A DNA stretch of 64,000 bases from an uncultured Flavobacteriaceae bacterium (GTDB lineage: Bacteria > Bacteroidota > Bacteroidia > Flavobacteriales > Flavobacteriaceae): assembly GCA_937959395.1 (NCBI GenBank), contig CALGLR010000030.1, positions 25,621 through 89,620 of the forward strand, read 5' to 3'. The position numbers and the translations under genes were made by a program. The notes under the pieces were generated by a model. It made no database searches. It was not told where the DNA came from and saw nothing but the letters and a program-made list of their open reading frames with translations. Of this stretch, positions 37,701-46,057 are shown piece after piece (position 1 is the first letter of the stretch; every line of letters begins with the position of its first letter).

Positions 37701-37990
37701 TCTGATCTATACCAAAACATAATTTTTCCTACACCGTTATCTTTTCCATCTCCATCTGCACCCTGATATAATAAGTAAGAAGGATCATCACCGAGTTTTA
37801 TAGCGTTGTTAATGAAAGCGTTTTCTGGACTACTTTGGCCACGGCGTATAAAAAACCCATTATAAGTATAATCTCCATAAGTGGTCTCTGTTAACCCGTC
37901 AAAATCCTCAAAAACTTGAGCGTTAGTTGTGATTATAGCAAATAGAAATATACCAAAAGCGGTAAGAATTCTTTTATTAGAATTTCTCAT
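34730..37990 (-). CDS. T9SS cargo protein with IPT/TIG and lamin-tail-like domains (paralogue 2 of 3)
   Basis: A 1086-residue secreted protein. The start at MRNSNKRILTAFGIFLF is preferred over an ATG 21 bp upstream because it gives a normal signal peptide ending TTNAQ. Modules: jelly-roll-like N-terminus (VFEDFDGL to FDEFQLTDYC, about 26-165), an IPT/TIG domain (YTPTSGPAGTRVTINGTNFN, about 175-250), a lamin-tail-like domain (LIISEVMDVDGGNGWYMELY, about 260-400), an Ig-like part with YQWKYNDGSS, then the shared middle region (SWNGSAWSDGSPDLSTMV, YDYTYWSSPVIG, NDWNFVGNPYPGAI) and a type A sorting domain (VKILNLLGQEIYRFKG, VYIAQVKLSNGAVINKRAIKK in pieces). Confidence 0.82.
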   Translation of the reverse strand: MRNSNKRILTAFGIFLFAIITTNAQVFEDFDGLTETTYGDYTYNGFFIRRGQSSPENAFINNAIKLGDDPSYLLYQGADGDGKDNGVGKIMFWYRSDDPTPTSAFRVIVSVNGGTFTQVGATVFSSNETYQQYSYTLNNPSNNIRVAIQKLNTHDEPMHFDEFQLTDYCVPTHSVTNYTPTSGPAGTRVTINGTNFNASTTVGFDGIVVPVTFVNSTKLIVEVPEGVVAGEITVRKNGCDAIPTNFDFIKSSGSCASELIISEVMDVDGGNGWYMELYNPTPFPINLNAFGSDYTIERFVDASNGFRPTRIIDVTGTVPAGATYVMRLGNPTPHPCSSTSFDFVELDFGINENDEIRLLKNGITIDVVFGPNNKGYNVVRNFNSSAPSATFDIADWLVFNTESCANLGSFSMRGAQLLSTVSNVNNCSRVDLDVTATAALGGAFTYQWKYNDGSSANWINVTNSSFNPGTVTGETSANLSIFGVNLDGYQFYCEVIEDGECTVGSNAAQITMKSTSWNGSAWSDGSPDLSTMVILNNDYDTDTDGSFSACSLIVNSGNRLNVDDSTYVEVQNDITIDGDLWVETKGNLVQNSDTGNVIVTASGSSLVNKTTTTITNWYDYTYWSSPVIGETVGSALSIAPEGRRFWYDATNFLDVCAEVDNDNACNPGHDDIDDNGDDWQIAAAGDTMLPGVGYAATVNPIGFMTGSYQTTFEGVFNNGVITTPIAYNGPNGDNDWNFVGNPYPGAISADDFFTVNSGIIDGAVYLWSHRTPPSDTTNGNEGQNFDLDDYAIINGSGELAGGDPTIPNRFIPSGQGVFVKGLTNTNLTFNNGMRVADETSNDQFFRHAGNSNENAKLWVNLTSDNGVFNQILVAYVSGATNDDDGMTYDAPRNLSTGNASVIYTLIDGVDKLFAIQGKAIEALSENEIIPVGFHSTIDVATLYTLSLNQFKGDFFNDKLVYLEDHLNQVTHNLSESDYSFTSEVGTFNDRFEINFKSRTLNNDDESIEKNNLSIVELENNNVRFSVNGNTTIDSVKILNLLGQEIYRFKGNKNTEVYNVSNLNSGVYIAQVKLSNGAVINKRAIKK

Positions 37991-38030
37991 AAAATAGGTT
38001 ATTAAGGGCAAAATTAATGACTAAACATAC

Positions 38031-38051
38031 AAAAAAGGGCTTAAAAACCCT
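38031..38051 (-). terminator. Putative terminator after T9SS paralogue 3
   Basis: On the minus strand AGGG and CCCT pair around TTTTTAAG, followed by TTTTTT. The stem is short. Confidence 0.45.
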
Positions 38052-38203
38052 ATTAAAAGTAATTTTATTCGATGAAATACCGTTTTTATTAAACGATACT
38101 CACTAAATAATGATTCAAAATTCAAATTAAAAAATTCTAAATCTATTAACTTTTCTTTTTAAAAGTGTAGCTATTTAAATGAGTCGAAAATGAAATAAAA
38201 AAC

Positions 38204-40648
38204 TTACCTCTTTATACTTTTCTTATTTATAGTTCGACCATTTGAAAGATTGATTTGAGCGATATAGGTTGTTCTATTAAGGTTTGAAAGATTGAACACC
38301 TCTGACTTCTTATTACTCTTGAAACGATATATTTCTTGCCCCAAAAGGTTTAATATTCTAACAGAATCTATAGTCATATTATTATTTACAGAAAAACGTA
38401 CATTATCATTTTCAAGCTCTACTATAGATACTTCTTTCTCTGTAATATTATTATCACTATTAGAAAGCGTTCCTTCATTAAATATAATATCAAAGCGGGT
38501 TTTAAATATCCCAACATCTGAAGTGAAAGTATAATCACTTTCTTTTAAATTATGAATGGTACCCATAAAGTTATCTCTTACATATATGGTTCCGTTTTGC
38601 ATAAACTCGCCTTGTATATGATCTATACTTAAAGTATATAATGTTGGAGCACTAATAGCTGTAGTAATTCCTAGTCCAATAGATTCTGATAAAGTTAAAT
38701 CTTCTGGCGCTCTTCCCTGTATTGCATATTCGTTTTCATCATCATTTTCGATAGTAGAGAATAGCATTGCAGAATCTCCAGAAAAAATACGCCTAGCATC
38801 GTATAGCGACCCATCATTCATTCTACTCGCACCTGAAACATAACCTATAGCAATTTGACTAAATACATCGGTGTCGGACGTTAAATTTAACCATAACTTG
38901 TTGTCTATAATTTTATTTTTAAAAAACTTGTCATTGTTTCCATTTACTCTCATTTCATTAGTAAAAACAACATCACCTGTAGCTCCACTGCCTGTGCTTC
39001 CTGAAAAATCATTACTAAAAGAAACAAAGAACCCTTGACCAGAAGGAATAAAATCGTCTGGCGCATAACGTTCTCCAGCAGTATTAGCTGTTAAATTTAA
39101 TATGGCATAATCGTTAACATCAAAATTTAAGGGTTCGTTTCCATTGGTTGTTGCAGAAGGCGGTGTAACATGGGACCAAAAGTAAATAGCGCCATCTAAA
39201 ACACCTGTTGTGTTAGTTGCAGAGTACGTGTTTCTTTCTAAAAACAGTCTAGCATCTACAGCAGAAGCATAAGGATTTCCTATTAAATTCCAATTGTTAT
39301 CTAAATTAGAAGGATCGTCATCATTTCTATTTGCAGTAATATTTATCGTTCCAGTATTTAAAACCGAGCCTCTAAAACTTTTCTTTATACCCACAGTGCC
39401 TCCAGCAGGACCAGCTAAATCCAACGGTGCTAAAGTAGCTGAGTATCCTTTACCAGCTTCCATTGGTGTTGTATTCGGAATAATAGCCCAGTCGTTGGCA
39501 TCATCATCAATATCATCTCGACCAGGGACTAGAATATCGTTATTCAAATCTTCTCTTTGTGTATCACTAAAATTAGCGGCATTAAAATCAAATAATCTTG
39601 AAGCCGATGTTGTTGGTAATAAATCGCCAATAGCAACATTCTCAATAGGTGAACTCCAGTAGGTATACTCGTACCATTCCTCTAATGGCGCTGTGACTTT
39701 ATCAACTATTACTGGATTTGCAACTGTACTATTATTTATAAAAACTGCAGTTTCATTTTTTTGAACGAAAGCGCCTTTATCTTCAATAAGTAATTCACCT
39801 GTGTTTGTAACATCTCCCTGAACCTCAACAAAATCATTTTCTCTTACTGTTAATTTCACACCTGTATTGATCGCTAGCTTACAGGCACTAAAACTGTCAT
39901 CATTAGTATCGTAATCTAAAGCCAGTATTACTTCTTTAGATAAATCTGGCAAACCATTATCCCACCCAGTAGCGGTCCATGTAGTAGTTGAAGAACAAGC
40001 CGAACACGAATAAGTACAACCTCCAATAGGTATTGGTGTGTTAGATGTTGTCCAATTTGAAGTATCTACAGTAGCCATCAAAATTAAAGCCGTATCATTA
40101 GTAACACTACAACCATAATTTGCATTATCGGTTTCGCCTAAACTTATCGCGTTTACACCATCTACTAAAGGCGCAGGCAACGCACTAGTAGAAGCACTGG
40201 TCGCATCACTCCATCCAGAACTATCAAAAGAAACCCCAAATATAAAATCCGGTGCTAGAGCAGTTCCTTGATAAGCTAGAATTTGTTCTCCTGCAGCAGT
40301 TAATCCAAAAGGAGTATCTGTAATAGATACCGTTCCAGCTGTGGCTGTAGTTGTTGTTATGGTTATCTCTGTTCCACATGTTAAATCGCTTGTAGCGGTC
40401 CATTCAAGAACACCTTCATTGGTATTTCCCGCTCCATTAACTCTAAATCCTCCCGTAGAAAGCCAACCATTATCAGTAAAATTTATTGCGGTAGAAGCCG
40501 AAACATCAGTTAATAAAACGAATGAAATTTGGTCTGGGTTATCCGCAGTAAATCCCGTAATAGCTATATCTCCTGGAGATAAACTGGTTTGAGAAAAAAC
40601 TGTTGTTGAAAATAATACGAATACAAGAAGTAATTTTATATTTTTCAT
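38204..40648 (-). CDS. T9SS cargo protein, type A sorting domain (paralogue 3 of 3)
   Basis: An 814-residue secreted protein with signal peptide (LLLVFVLFSTTVFSQ). The N-terminal module (LSPGDIAITGFTADNPDQIS, about 22-215, with INFTDNGWLSTGGF) is a domain I recall from many flavobacterial secreted proteins and differs from that of its two neighbours. The shared middle region starts TTTWTATGWDNGLPDLSKEV (about 218). The C-terminal sorting domain has VRILNLLGQEIYRFKS and ends INKKSIKR. Its middle part is nearly the same as paralogue 1 over several hundred residues, including runs such as YSATNTTGVLDGAIYFWSHV. Confidence 0.82.
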   Translation of the reverse strand: MKNIKLLLVFVLFSTTVFSQTSLSPGDIAITGFTADNPDQISFVLLTDVSASTAINFTDNGWLSTGGFRVNGAGNTNEGVLEWTATSDLTCGTEITITTTTATAGTVSITDTPFGLTAAGEQILAYQGTALAPDFIFGVSFDSSGWSDATSASTSALPAPLVDGVNAISLGETDNANYGCSVTNDTALILMATVDTSNWTTSNTPIPIGGCTYSCSACSSTTTWTATGWDNGLPDLSKEVILALDYDTNDDSFSACKLAINTGVKLTVRENDFVEVQGDVTNTGELLIEDKGAFVQKNETAVFINNSTVANPVIVDKVTAPLEEWYEYTYWSSPIENVAIGDLLPTTSASRLFDFNAANFSDTQREDLNNDILVPGRDDIDDDANDWAIIPNTTPMEAGKGYSATLAPLDLAGPAGGTVGIKKSFRGSVLNTGTINITANRNDDDPSNLDNNWNLIGNPYASAVDARLFLERNTYSATNTTGVLDGAIYFWSHVTPPSATTNGNEPLNFDVNDYAILNLTANTAGERYAPDDFIPSGQGFFVSFSNDFSGSTGSGATGDVVFTNEMRVNGNNDKFFKNKIIDNKLWLNLTSDTDVFSQIAIGYVSGASRMNDGSLYDARRIFSGDSAMLFSTIENDDENEYAIQGRAPEDLTLSESIGLGITTAISAPTLYTLSIDHIQGEFMQNGTIYVRDNFMGTIHNLKESDYTFTSDVGIFKTRFDIIFNEGTLSNSDNNITEKEVSIVELENDNVRFSVNNNMTIDSVRILNLLGQEIYRFKSNKKSEVFNLSNLNRTTYIAQINLSNGRTINKKSIKR

Positions 40649-40677
40649 GAGGGCATATTTTAGGTTTATTAATTAGT

Positions 40678-40685
40678 TATTTTTG
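40678..40685 (+). promoter_or_regulatory. Candidate -7 element almost adjoining recX start
   Basis: TATTTTTG followed by C fits TAnnTTTG, 4 bp before the ATG at 40690. If used, the recX mRNA would be leaderless or nearly so. No clear -33 box was found. Confidence 0.4.
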
Positions 40686-40689
40686 CTAC

Positions 40690-41166
40690 ATGTATCAGCA
40701 AAAACAAACGTTTACTATTATTGAGGCTACCAGAAAACTGGAGCACTATTGCGCTTATCAAGAACGTTGTCATCAAGAAGTGCGCCAAAAACTTAAGGAT
40801 ATGTACATGATACCTGAAGCTATCGATACAATAATTGTACATTTATTAGAGCACAATTTTCTTAACGAAGAACGTTTTGCCAAAACATTTGTTAGGGGCA
40901 AGTTTAGAATAAAGAAGTGGGGCAAGCACCGATTGTCCTCAGAATTGAGAAGAAAGGGTATATCCAAATATAACGAAAATCAAGCATTTAAAGAAATATC
41001 TGATCAGGAATATATTGAAGCTTTTAATAATTTAGCTCAAAAAAAAGCCGATTCTATAAAAGAAACTAACATTCAAAAGAAGAAAAAAAAACTTATTGAT
41101 TATTTGTTATATCGCGGTTGGGAATCACATTTAATTTATGAAAAAGCTAATGAATTAATTCACTAA
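40690..41166 (+). CDS. recX: Regulatory protein RecX
   Basis: A 158-residue helical protein that modulates RecA filaments. Three RecX-type three-helix repeats are visible: LEHYCAYQERCHQEVRQKL (about 17-35), LEHNFLNEERFAKTFVRGKFRIKKWGKHRL (about 53-82, in pieces) and KKLIDYLLYRGWESHLIY (about 135-152). A TATTTTTG element (40678-40685) ends only 4 bp before the ATG, so transcription may start at or next to the start codon. It is convergent with the next gene, with an 8-bp gap. Confidence 0.9.
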   Translation: MYQQKQTFTIIEATRKLEHYCAYQERCHQEVRQKLKDMYMIPEAIDTIIVHLLEHNFLNEERFAKTFVRGKFRIKKWGKHRLSSELRRKGISKYNENQAFKEISDQEYIEAFNNLAQKKADSIKETNIQKKKKKLIDYLLYRGWESHLIYEKANELIH

Positions 41167-41174
41167 AAATAGCC

Positions 41175-41666
41175 TTATAAATTAAAAACCATTCCAATAT
41201 TAGCTACAAATTGATTGTGTATTTCTTCTGCTATTGTTAACCTTTTTGAACTATATCTTGCAAAAGCAACACCAAATTCTGAATATACTCCGAAACCATC
41301 TGAAAAGAAATAGCGAGCCCCTAAATGACCTCCAAAATTTTTAAGACTTAAACTTAACCCAGGATAAACATCTAGTTGATCGCTAACATTAATAACACTT
41401 CCTAGATTTGCATTAAAACGTGCCTTAATATCGAAACGATCAATAAAATCAGCATCTAAACTATTCGGAATGTCTAATGCATACGTAGAATTAATTCCAA
41501 CTGAGATATTTTCTCCTAAACCCACATCATAACCAATATTAACACCTGTTGCAAATTCTTGAAAACTAGCTCCCATATATAATTTATTATCTCCTTTGCC
41601 TGTAAATGCTTGAGAGTTCACAAAAAGAGTTGCTAATAATGCGCTTAAGAATAAGATTTTTTTCAT
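41175..41666 (-). CDS. Small outer-membrane beta-barrel-like protein
   Basis: A 163-residue protein with a signal peptide (ILFLSALLATLFVNSQ). The mature part alternates aromatic/hydrophobic and polar residues as in 8-strand beta-barrels (KLYMGASFQEFATGVNIGYDV, HLGARYFFSDGFGVYSEFGVAFARY in pieces) and ends in VANIGMVFNL, with a C-terminal hydrophobic residue as in outer-membrane proteins. Role unknown. It lies 4 bp downstream of the cupin-like gene and is convergent with recX. Confidence 0.7.
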   Translation of the reverse strand: MKKILFLSALLATLFVNSQAFTGKGDNKLYMGASFQEFATGVNIGYDVGLGENISVGINSTYALDIPNSLDADFIDRFDIKARFNANLGSVINVSDQLDVYPGLSLSLKNFGGHLGARYFFSDGFGVYSEFGVAFARYSSKRLTIAEEIHNQFVANIGMVFNL

Positions 41667-41670
41667 TTTG

Positions 41671-42546
41671 TTAAATTTTTATTTTTTTCAAGTAACTATT
41701 AGTCAGTACGATAGCTTTATTATTTTTCCAATCTATCCATTTTTGACCTTTAATTTTTCTCATTAAGTTGTCAAAATTACGCATAAAAAACACATTATAA
41801 ATAGCTTTCCCTAAATTTTTAGGCTGTCTAGCTATGGCTCGCAAACTCATTGAAAACCCTGGAGTTATATATTTCATATAATGCCAATACCCTTCAGGCA
41901 TATACAAAACCTCTCCATGATTTAAATCACATATCCATCCTTTTGCATGCTTTAAAGCTGGCCACTTTTTAAAATCTGGATTAGCAAAATCTATATCTTC
42001 TCTAGTAATTATAGAATGTGGCACTTTGTATAAGTATTTATTTTGTTTTTGATCAAAAAGGATACATTGCTTTTTTCCTTCAAAATGAAAATGAAAAATA
42101 TTCGCTAAATCTATATCATAATGCATGAATGTATGCGAACCTCTTCCACCAAAAAATAACATTGGTAATCGCTTCATTAAACGAAGGCCAAAATCTGGAA
42201 ATGAAAAATCGTTTTGAAGTTGTGGGCTTTTTTTAAAAATATTCCAAAGAAAAATTCGAAGTGATGTAGGTTCTTTCTTAAGCAAATCGATATAATTGCT
42301 CATTTTCATTTTGGTATCTGGGGCGTTGAACTTTTTTTTATGATGAATTGGGTTACCATCATACAAAGGAACAATGTCTTCTCCGACTACTTCTTTTATA
42401 TAATCTAAATTCCATTTAGAATAAGCAGGCCAATGGTTAATTAGACCTTCTATAACCACCGGTTTTTGAGGTTTAAAATAACCCTCTATAAAATCTGTTT
42501 TAGAAATAGATTTTACACGAGGGATGTTATGAAGTTGTAGTTTCAA
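41671..42546 (-). CDS. Cupin-like / JmjC-domain protein (Cupin_8)
   Basis: A 291-residue cytoplasmic protein of the FIH/JmjC-related class of Fe(II)/2-oxoglutarate oxygenases. It begins with IPRVKSISKTDFIEGYFKPQKPVVIEG, in pieces, typical of Cupin_8. The metal site reads FMHYDIDLANIF (HxD, about 141-143) and the third ligand is in MPEGYWHYMKY (His about 222), giving an intact HxD...H triad. The substrate is unknown: hydroxylation of a protein or small molecule is possible. It shares a transcription direction with, and lies 45 bp after, bioB. Confidence 0.8.
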   Translation of the reverse strand: MKLQLHNIPRVKSISKTDFIEGYFKPQKPVVIEGLINHWPAYSKWNLDYIKEVVGEDIVPLYDGNPIHHKKKFNAPDTKMKMSNYIDLLKKEPTSLRIFLWNIFKKSPQLQNDFSFPDFGLRLMKRLPMLFFGGRGSHTFMHYDIDLANIFHFHFEGKKQCILFDQKQNKYLYKVPHSIITREDIDFANPDFKKWPALKHAKGWICDLNHGEVLYMPEGYWHYMKYITPGFSMSLRAIARQPKNLGKAIYNVFFMRNFDNLMRKIKGQKWIDWKNNKAIVLTNSYLKKIKI

Positions 42547-42591
42547 AATGCATGCTTTTGTAAATCAAAATTATAAAAGCTTTACCTATTT

Positions 42592-43686
42592 TTATCTTAA
42601 ATCTTTTGCTTTTGCTTTTGCAAATTCATTTCTTTCAATTTTGTGATCAGGACGTGTCCACTTTGGTTTTTCTCCTAAAGCTTCATATTGAGAATTTGAT
42701 GCTTCAACCGTTTTAGGCTGTGATTTTTTAGTAAATGGTTTTTGCGTATTTAATCCAAGCATTTCAAACATTTTTAGGTCTTCATTAACATCTGGATTAG
42801 GAGTTGTTAGTAATTTATCTCCAGCAAAAATAGAATTAGCTCCAGCAAAGAAACACATGGCTTGACCTTCACGACTCATTTCTGTACGTCCTGCACTTAA
42901 TCGCACTTGAGTTTCTGGCATCACTATTCTGGTCGTAGCTACCATACGAATCATATCCCAGATAGACACTGGTTTTTGATCTTCTAACGGTGTGCCGTCA
43001 ACAGCAACTAATGCGTTTATTGGAACAGATTCTGGTTGTGGGTTTAATGTAGAAAGCGCAACTAGCATACCTGCTCTATCTTCTATTTTTTCTCCCATAC
43101 CTATAATTCCTCCAGAACATACGGTAACATTCGTTTTTCGAACATTATCTATGGTTTCTAAACGATCTTCATAACCACGAGTTGAAATAACTTCTTTATA
43201 ATACTCTTCGGAAGAATCTAAATTATGATTGTATGCATATAATCCTGCTTCAGCTAAACGTTCTGCCTGGTTTTCGGTAATCATTCCTAAAGTACAGCAT
43301 ACTTCCATGTCTAGTTTATTAATGGTACGTACCATTTCTAATACTTGATCAAATTCTTCACCATCCTTTACATTACGCCAAGCTGCCCCCATACATACTC
43401 GAGAACTCCCAGATGATTTTGCTCTTAATGCTTGTGCTTTTACTTGCTGCACACTCATTAAATCGTTCCCCTTAACATCTGTATGATAACGTGCTGCCTG
43501 CGGGCAATAACCACAGTCTTCTGGACAACCTCCTGTTTTTATTGATAATAAGGTACTTACTTGAACCGTATTAGGATCATGATGTAAACGATGTATAGTC
43601 GCAGCATCATATAATAACTCCATTAAAGGTTTATTATAAATATCTAGAATTTCCTCTTTAGTCCAGTTGTGTCTTGTCTCGCTCAT
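42592..43686 (-). CDS. bioB: Biotin synthase
   Basis: A 364-residue radical-SAM enzyme converting dethiobiotin to biotin. The CxxxCxxC cluster motif is GGCPEDCGYCPQA (about residues 55-67). GSSRVCMGAAWR, EVCCTLGMI, YNHNLDSS and SAGRTEM follow, including the arginine and cysteines for the second [2Fe-2S] cluster. The start at MSETRHNWTKEEI is preferred to an ATG 24 bp upstream. The C-terminal tail from about 325 on is extended and charged (KAKAKDLR). It is separated from the other bio genes by the flotillin/NfeD genes. Confidence 0.97.
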   Translation of the reverse strand: MSETRHNWTKEEILDIYNKPLMELLYDAATIHRLHHDPNTVQVSTLLSIKTGGCPEDCGYCPQAARYHTDVKGNDLMSVQQVKAQALRAKSSGSSRVCMGAAWRNVKDGEEFDQVLEMVRTINKLDMEVCCTLGMITENQAERLAEAGLYAYNHNLDSSEEYYKEVISTRGYEDRLETIDNVRKTNVTVCSGGIIGMGEKIEDRAGMLVALSTLNPQPESVPINALVAVDGTPLEDQKPVSIWDMIRMVATTRIVMPETQVRLSAGRTEMSREGQAMCFFAGANSIFAGDKLLTTPNPDVNEDLKMFEMLGLNTQKPFTKKSQPKTVEASNSQYEALGEKPKWTRPDHKIERNEFAKAKAKDLR

Positions 43687-43707
43687 AATCCGAATTAATA
43701 ATGGGTT

Positions 43708-43715
43708 CAAAAATA
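43708..43715 (-). promoter_or_regulatory. Candidate -7 element for bioB
   Basis: Reads TATTTTTG on the minus strand, fitting TAnnTTTG, 21 bp before the ATG at 43686. The -33 box is not evident. Confidence 0.4.
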
Positions 43716-43809
43716 ACTTATTTTGAATTTAAAAACTCATCTAAAAGCGTATAAATTATTAAGAGATTATAAACACTACTCCAAGAAATAAAAAATAGTC
43801 TAAACAAAA

Positions 43810-43941
43810 GAGGTCGTCTAAAAAGTATTTTCAACGTCATTCTGAATTTATTTCAGAATCTCACAATACTATGCGCTAGCCTTTTGTGAGAACCTGAATC
43901 AAGTTCAGGTTGACGAAACTAACGTTTTTAGACAGCTTCTT
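43810..43941. repeat. 132-bp palindromic MITE-like element, copy 1
   Basis: Nearly identical (four mismatches by eye) to 58939-59070. Ends GAGGTCGTCT and AGACAGCTTC are imperfect inverted repeats. Inside are three nested or adjacent hairpins: TTCTGAA/TTCAGAA, TCTCACAA/TTGTGAGA and AACCTGAA/TTCAGGTT. It sits between bioB and the 3' end of the flotillin gene. Confidence 0.88.
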
Positions 43942-43955
43942 CAAAATTTAGTATA

Positions 43956-45370
43956 TTATTTTGAAGGCTTATCTTCTACCACTTCTGTAGAAGTCCCTTC
44001 GTTTGGATCTTTTCCCTTTAAATATTCTGGTAACTCCATTCCTGCCATATTAAACATTTCTTGCAATGGCGGTACCGATTTATACATTCCAGATAAGAAG
44101 TTAGCAGTAGACGATTTACCATCTTTATTTCCACCATTTTCCCAAACAGTAACCTTATCAATCTTAATATTTTTAATGGCTTCAGATTGCATTTTAACTA
44201 ATTCTGGTAATTTATCAGCAATTAATAAAAGTACAGCATCTTTTGAGTTATTCCCTGCTGCTTTTACGATTTGTTCTAAACCAGCAGCTTGTTTGGTTAA
44301 TACTTCAAACTGACCTTGCGCTTCGGCTTGTGCTTTAAATAAAAAGCATCTGCCTCACCTTTCGCTCTTCTTCTAATTTGCTCCGCTTCAGCTTCTGCAT
44401 CAATTTCTACTTTCTTTTTATCAATTTCTGCTGGTACAATAATATCTGCCATTTGAGAAGAACGCTCTCTTTCTGCTCTAACAACTTCTGCCTGTTGCTC
44501 TGCAGCATAAGATTCTTCTAATGCTTTTGCCGTTTGTACTTTTTCTGAAGCGATTGCAACACGTTCTGCCTCTGCTTCACGTTGACGACGTAAAGAATCG
44601 GAATTTGCTACTGCAATTTTCGCTGTGTTTTCTCCTTCTACAGCTTGCGCATTTGCCGCTGCTACTTGCGAACGTTCGTCTTGTACTGCATTCGCCTCAC
44701 CAATAGAACCATCTCTAGTTTTTTCGGCTACAGACTTACGTGCTGCATTTATAGCGTGTGCTGCTGCTTCTTTACCTAAAGCTTCAATATATCCAGACTC
44801 ATCAACAATATCTGTAATATTTACGTTGATTAGCTTTAAACCCACTTTTTTAAGCTCAGATTCTACACTTTGAGAAATATTTGTTAAGAATTTATCTCTA
44901 TCTGAGTTTATTTCTTCAATATCCATTGAAGCCACAACCAAACGCAATTGACCAAAGATAATTTCTTGCGCTAATTCTTGTATTTCATTTTGTCCTAAAC
45001 CTAAAAGTCTTTCTGCAGCATTTTGCATAATACCGGGTTCGGTAGAAACACCAATTGTAAAACGAGACGGTACATTTACACGAATATTTTGTTTTGATAA
45101 GGCATTTACTAGATTAACTTCAATAGAAATAGGTGTTAAATCTAAAAATTGATAATCTTGAATAATAGGCATAATAAAAGCCGCTCCACCATGAATACAC
45201 TTTGCAGACTGGCCGCCTCCTACTTTACCATAAACAACTAATATTCTATCTGAAGGACAGCGCTTGTAGCGTTTAATAAGTACAACAAAAAATACAAAAA
45301 TAAAGAGAACAGCAAATATTACTGCAATTGGTAGGCCTAAATTAAAGGCATCTTGAATGATTAATAGCAT
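43956..45370 (-). pseudogene. Flotillin/SPFH-family membrane protein, frame broken by 1-nt loss
   Basis: A flotillin-1/YuaG-like scaffold protein. The first frame runs from ATG 45370 with a membrane segment (IAVIFAVLFIFVFFVV, about 13-28), an SPFH domain (PSRFTIGVSTEPGIM, INVNITDIVDESGYI) and the Ala/Glu-rich coiled coil (EAEAEQIRRRAKGEADAFYL), then shifts to KHKPKRK and stops at 44297. One base inserted near 44334-44346 restores KAQAEAQGQFEVLTKQAAG and continues to IKNIKIDKVTVWENGG and the stop at 43956. The total is 1415 nt, one short of 472 codons. A true mutation, a sequencing error in an A or T run, or recoding are all possible. It is in an operon with the NfeD-like gene. Confidence 0.85.
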
Positions 45371-45384
45371 AAATTTTATGGTTT

Positions 45385-45957
45385 TTAGTTAAGTTGTTCG
45401 ATAATTAATATTCCGTTTTCTGTGACGCTTTTTACTTTAATAACAGTTCCAGATTTTAAGTCGGTACTCGCATCAGTTAAAGCATCTAATTCTCTTAATG
45501 CACCTTGAATTTTCACGTGTGCTTTTCCCATAGAAGATCGATTCGCTCCCACAGTTAAATAAACTTCTCCTATGGCATTTACAGAGTTCTTGAAATCAAG
45601 TGTTCCACTGTCGTTAAGCTTGTTCATATAAAAAAACATAGCAGCCATAATAGACATCATAATTAATCCACAAATTACAGAAATTATAATAGTTAGCGGC
45701 TTAGAAAAACCTGCGTCTATACAAGCAATACCACTCCAGCCAAACAAAGTAAAGAAACCTACTAAGTTTTTAAAAGTGATAAATTGAAAGCCAATACCTG
45801 TATCTGCATCTATATCTGCGTCAACATCTCCAATATCGTCGACGTCACCACCAATAAAGGTTGAAACCATTGTAATAAGGAATATTACAGAACCCAATAA
45901 AGCAATGCTCCAATATATTTTTGAGAATAATTCTAAATTTAAATACCAATCTGTCAT
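45385..45957 (-). CDS. NfeD-like membrane protein, flotillin partner
   Basis: A 190-residue protein with membrane segments at about 14-32 (IYWSIALLGSVIFLITMVS), 60-75 (NLVGFFTLFGWSGIAC) and 80-105 (PLTIIISVICGLIMMSIMAAMFF in pieces), and a soluble C-terminal OB-like domain (GEVYLTVGANRSSMGKAHV, GTVIKVKSVTENGILIIEQL). An Asp-rich loop (DVDDIGDVDADIDADTG, about 36-52) could bind cations. NfeD-type proteins are encoded next to flotillins across bacteria. The stop is 14 bp before the flotillin start. Confidence 0.8.
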   Translation of the reverse strand: MTDWYLNLELFSKIYWSIALLGSVIFLITMVSTFIGGDVDDIGDVDADIDADTGIGFQFITFKNLVGFFTLFGWSGIACIDAGFSKPLTIIISVICGLIMMSIMAAMFFYMNKLNDSGTLDFKNSVNAIGEVYLTVGANRSSMGKAHVKIQGALRELDALTDASTDLKSGTVIKVKSVTENGILIIEQLN

Positions 45958-45985
45958 AAATAATTAGTTGTTCGTTAAGGACTTG

Positions 45986-46021
45986 TACCAATTTGTAAGT
46001 AAAATAAGCTCAAAATTGGTA
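45986..46021 (-). terminator. Inverted repeat between the ketosynthase-like and NfeD-like genes
   Basis: TACCAATTT (45986-45994) and AAATTGGTA (46013-46021), a 9-bp perfect stem with an 18-base loop. No clear T-run follows, so a terminator role is only a suggestion. Confidence 0.4.
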
Positions 46022-46057
46022 TTAGAAAGATAAGACCTTTTCTTTTCTCTTACAACA

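Noticed and set aside
31810..40648. Repeated blocks as a CRISPR or phage-tail repeat array
   Set aside because: The repeats are paralogous coding sequence hundreds of codons long, with no short regular spacers.
43956..44192. Separate 78-residue gene
   Set aside because: Its sequence (NIKIDKVTVWENGG) is the normal flotillin C-terminus; one missing base upstream splits it from the main frame.
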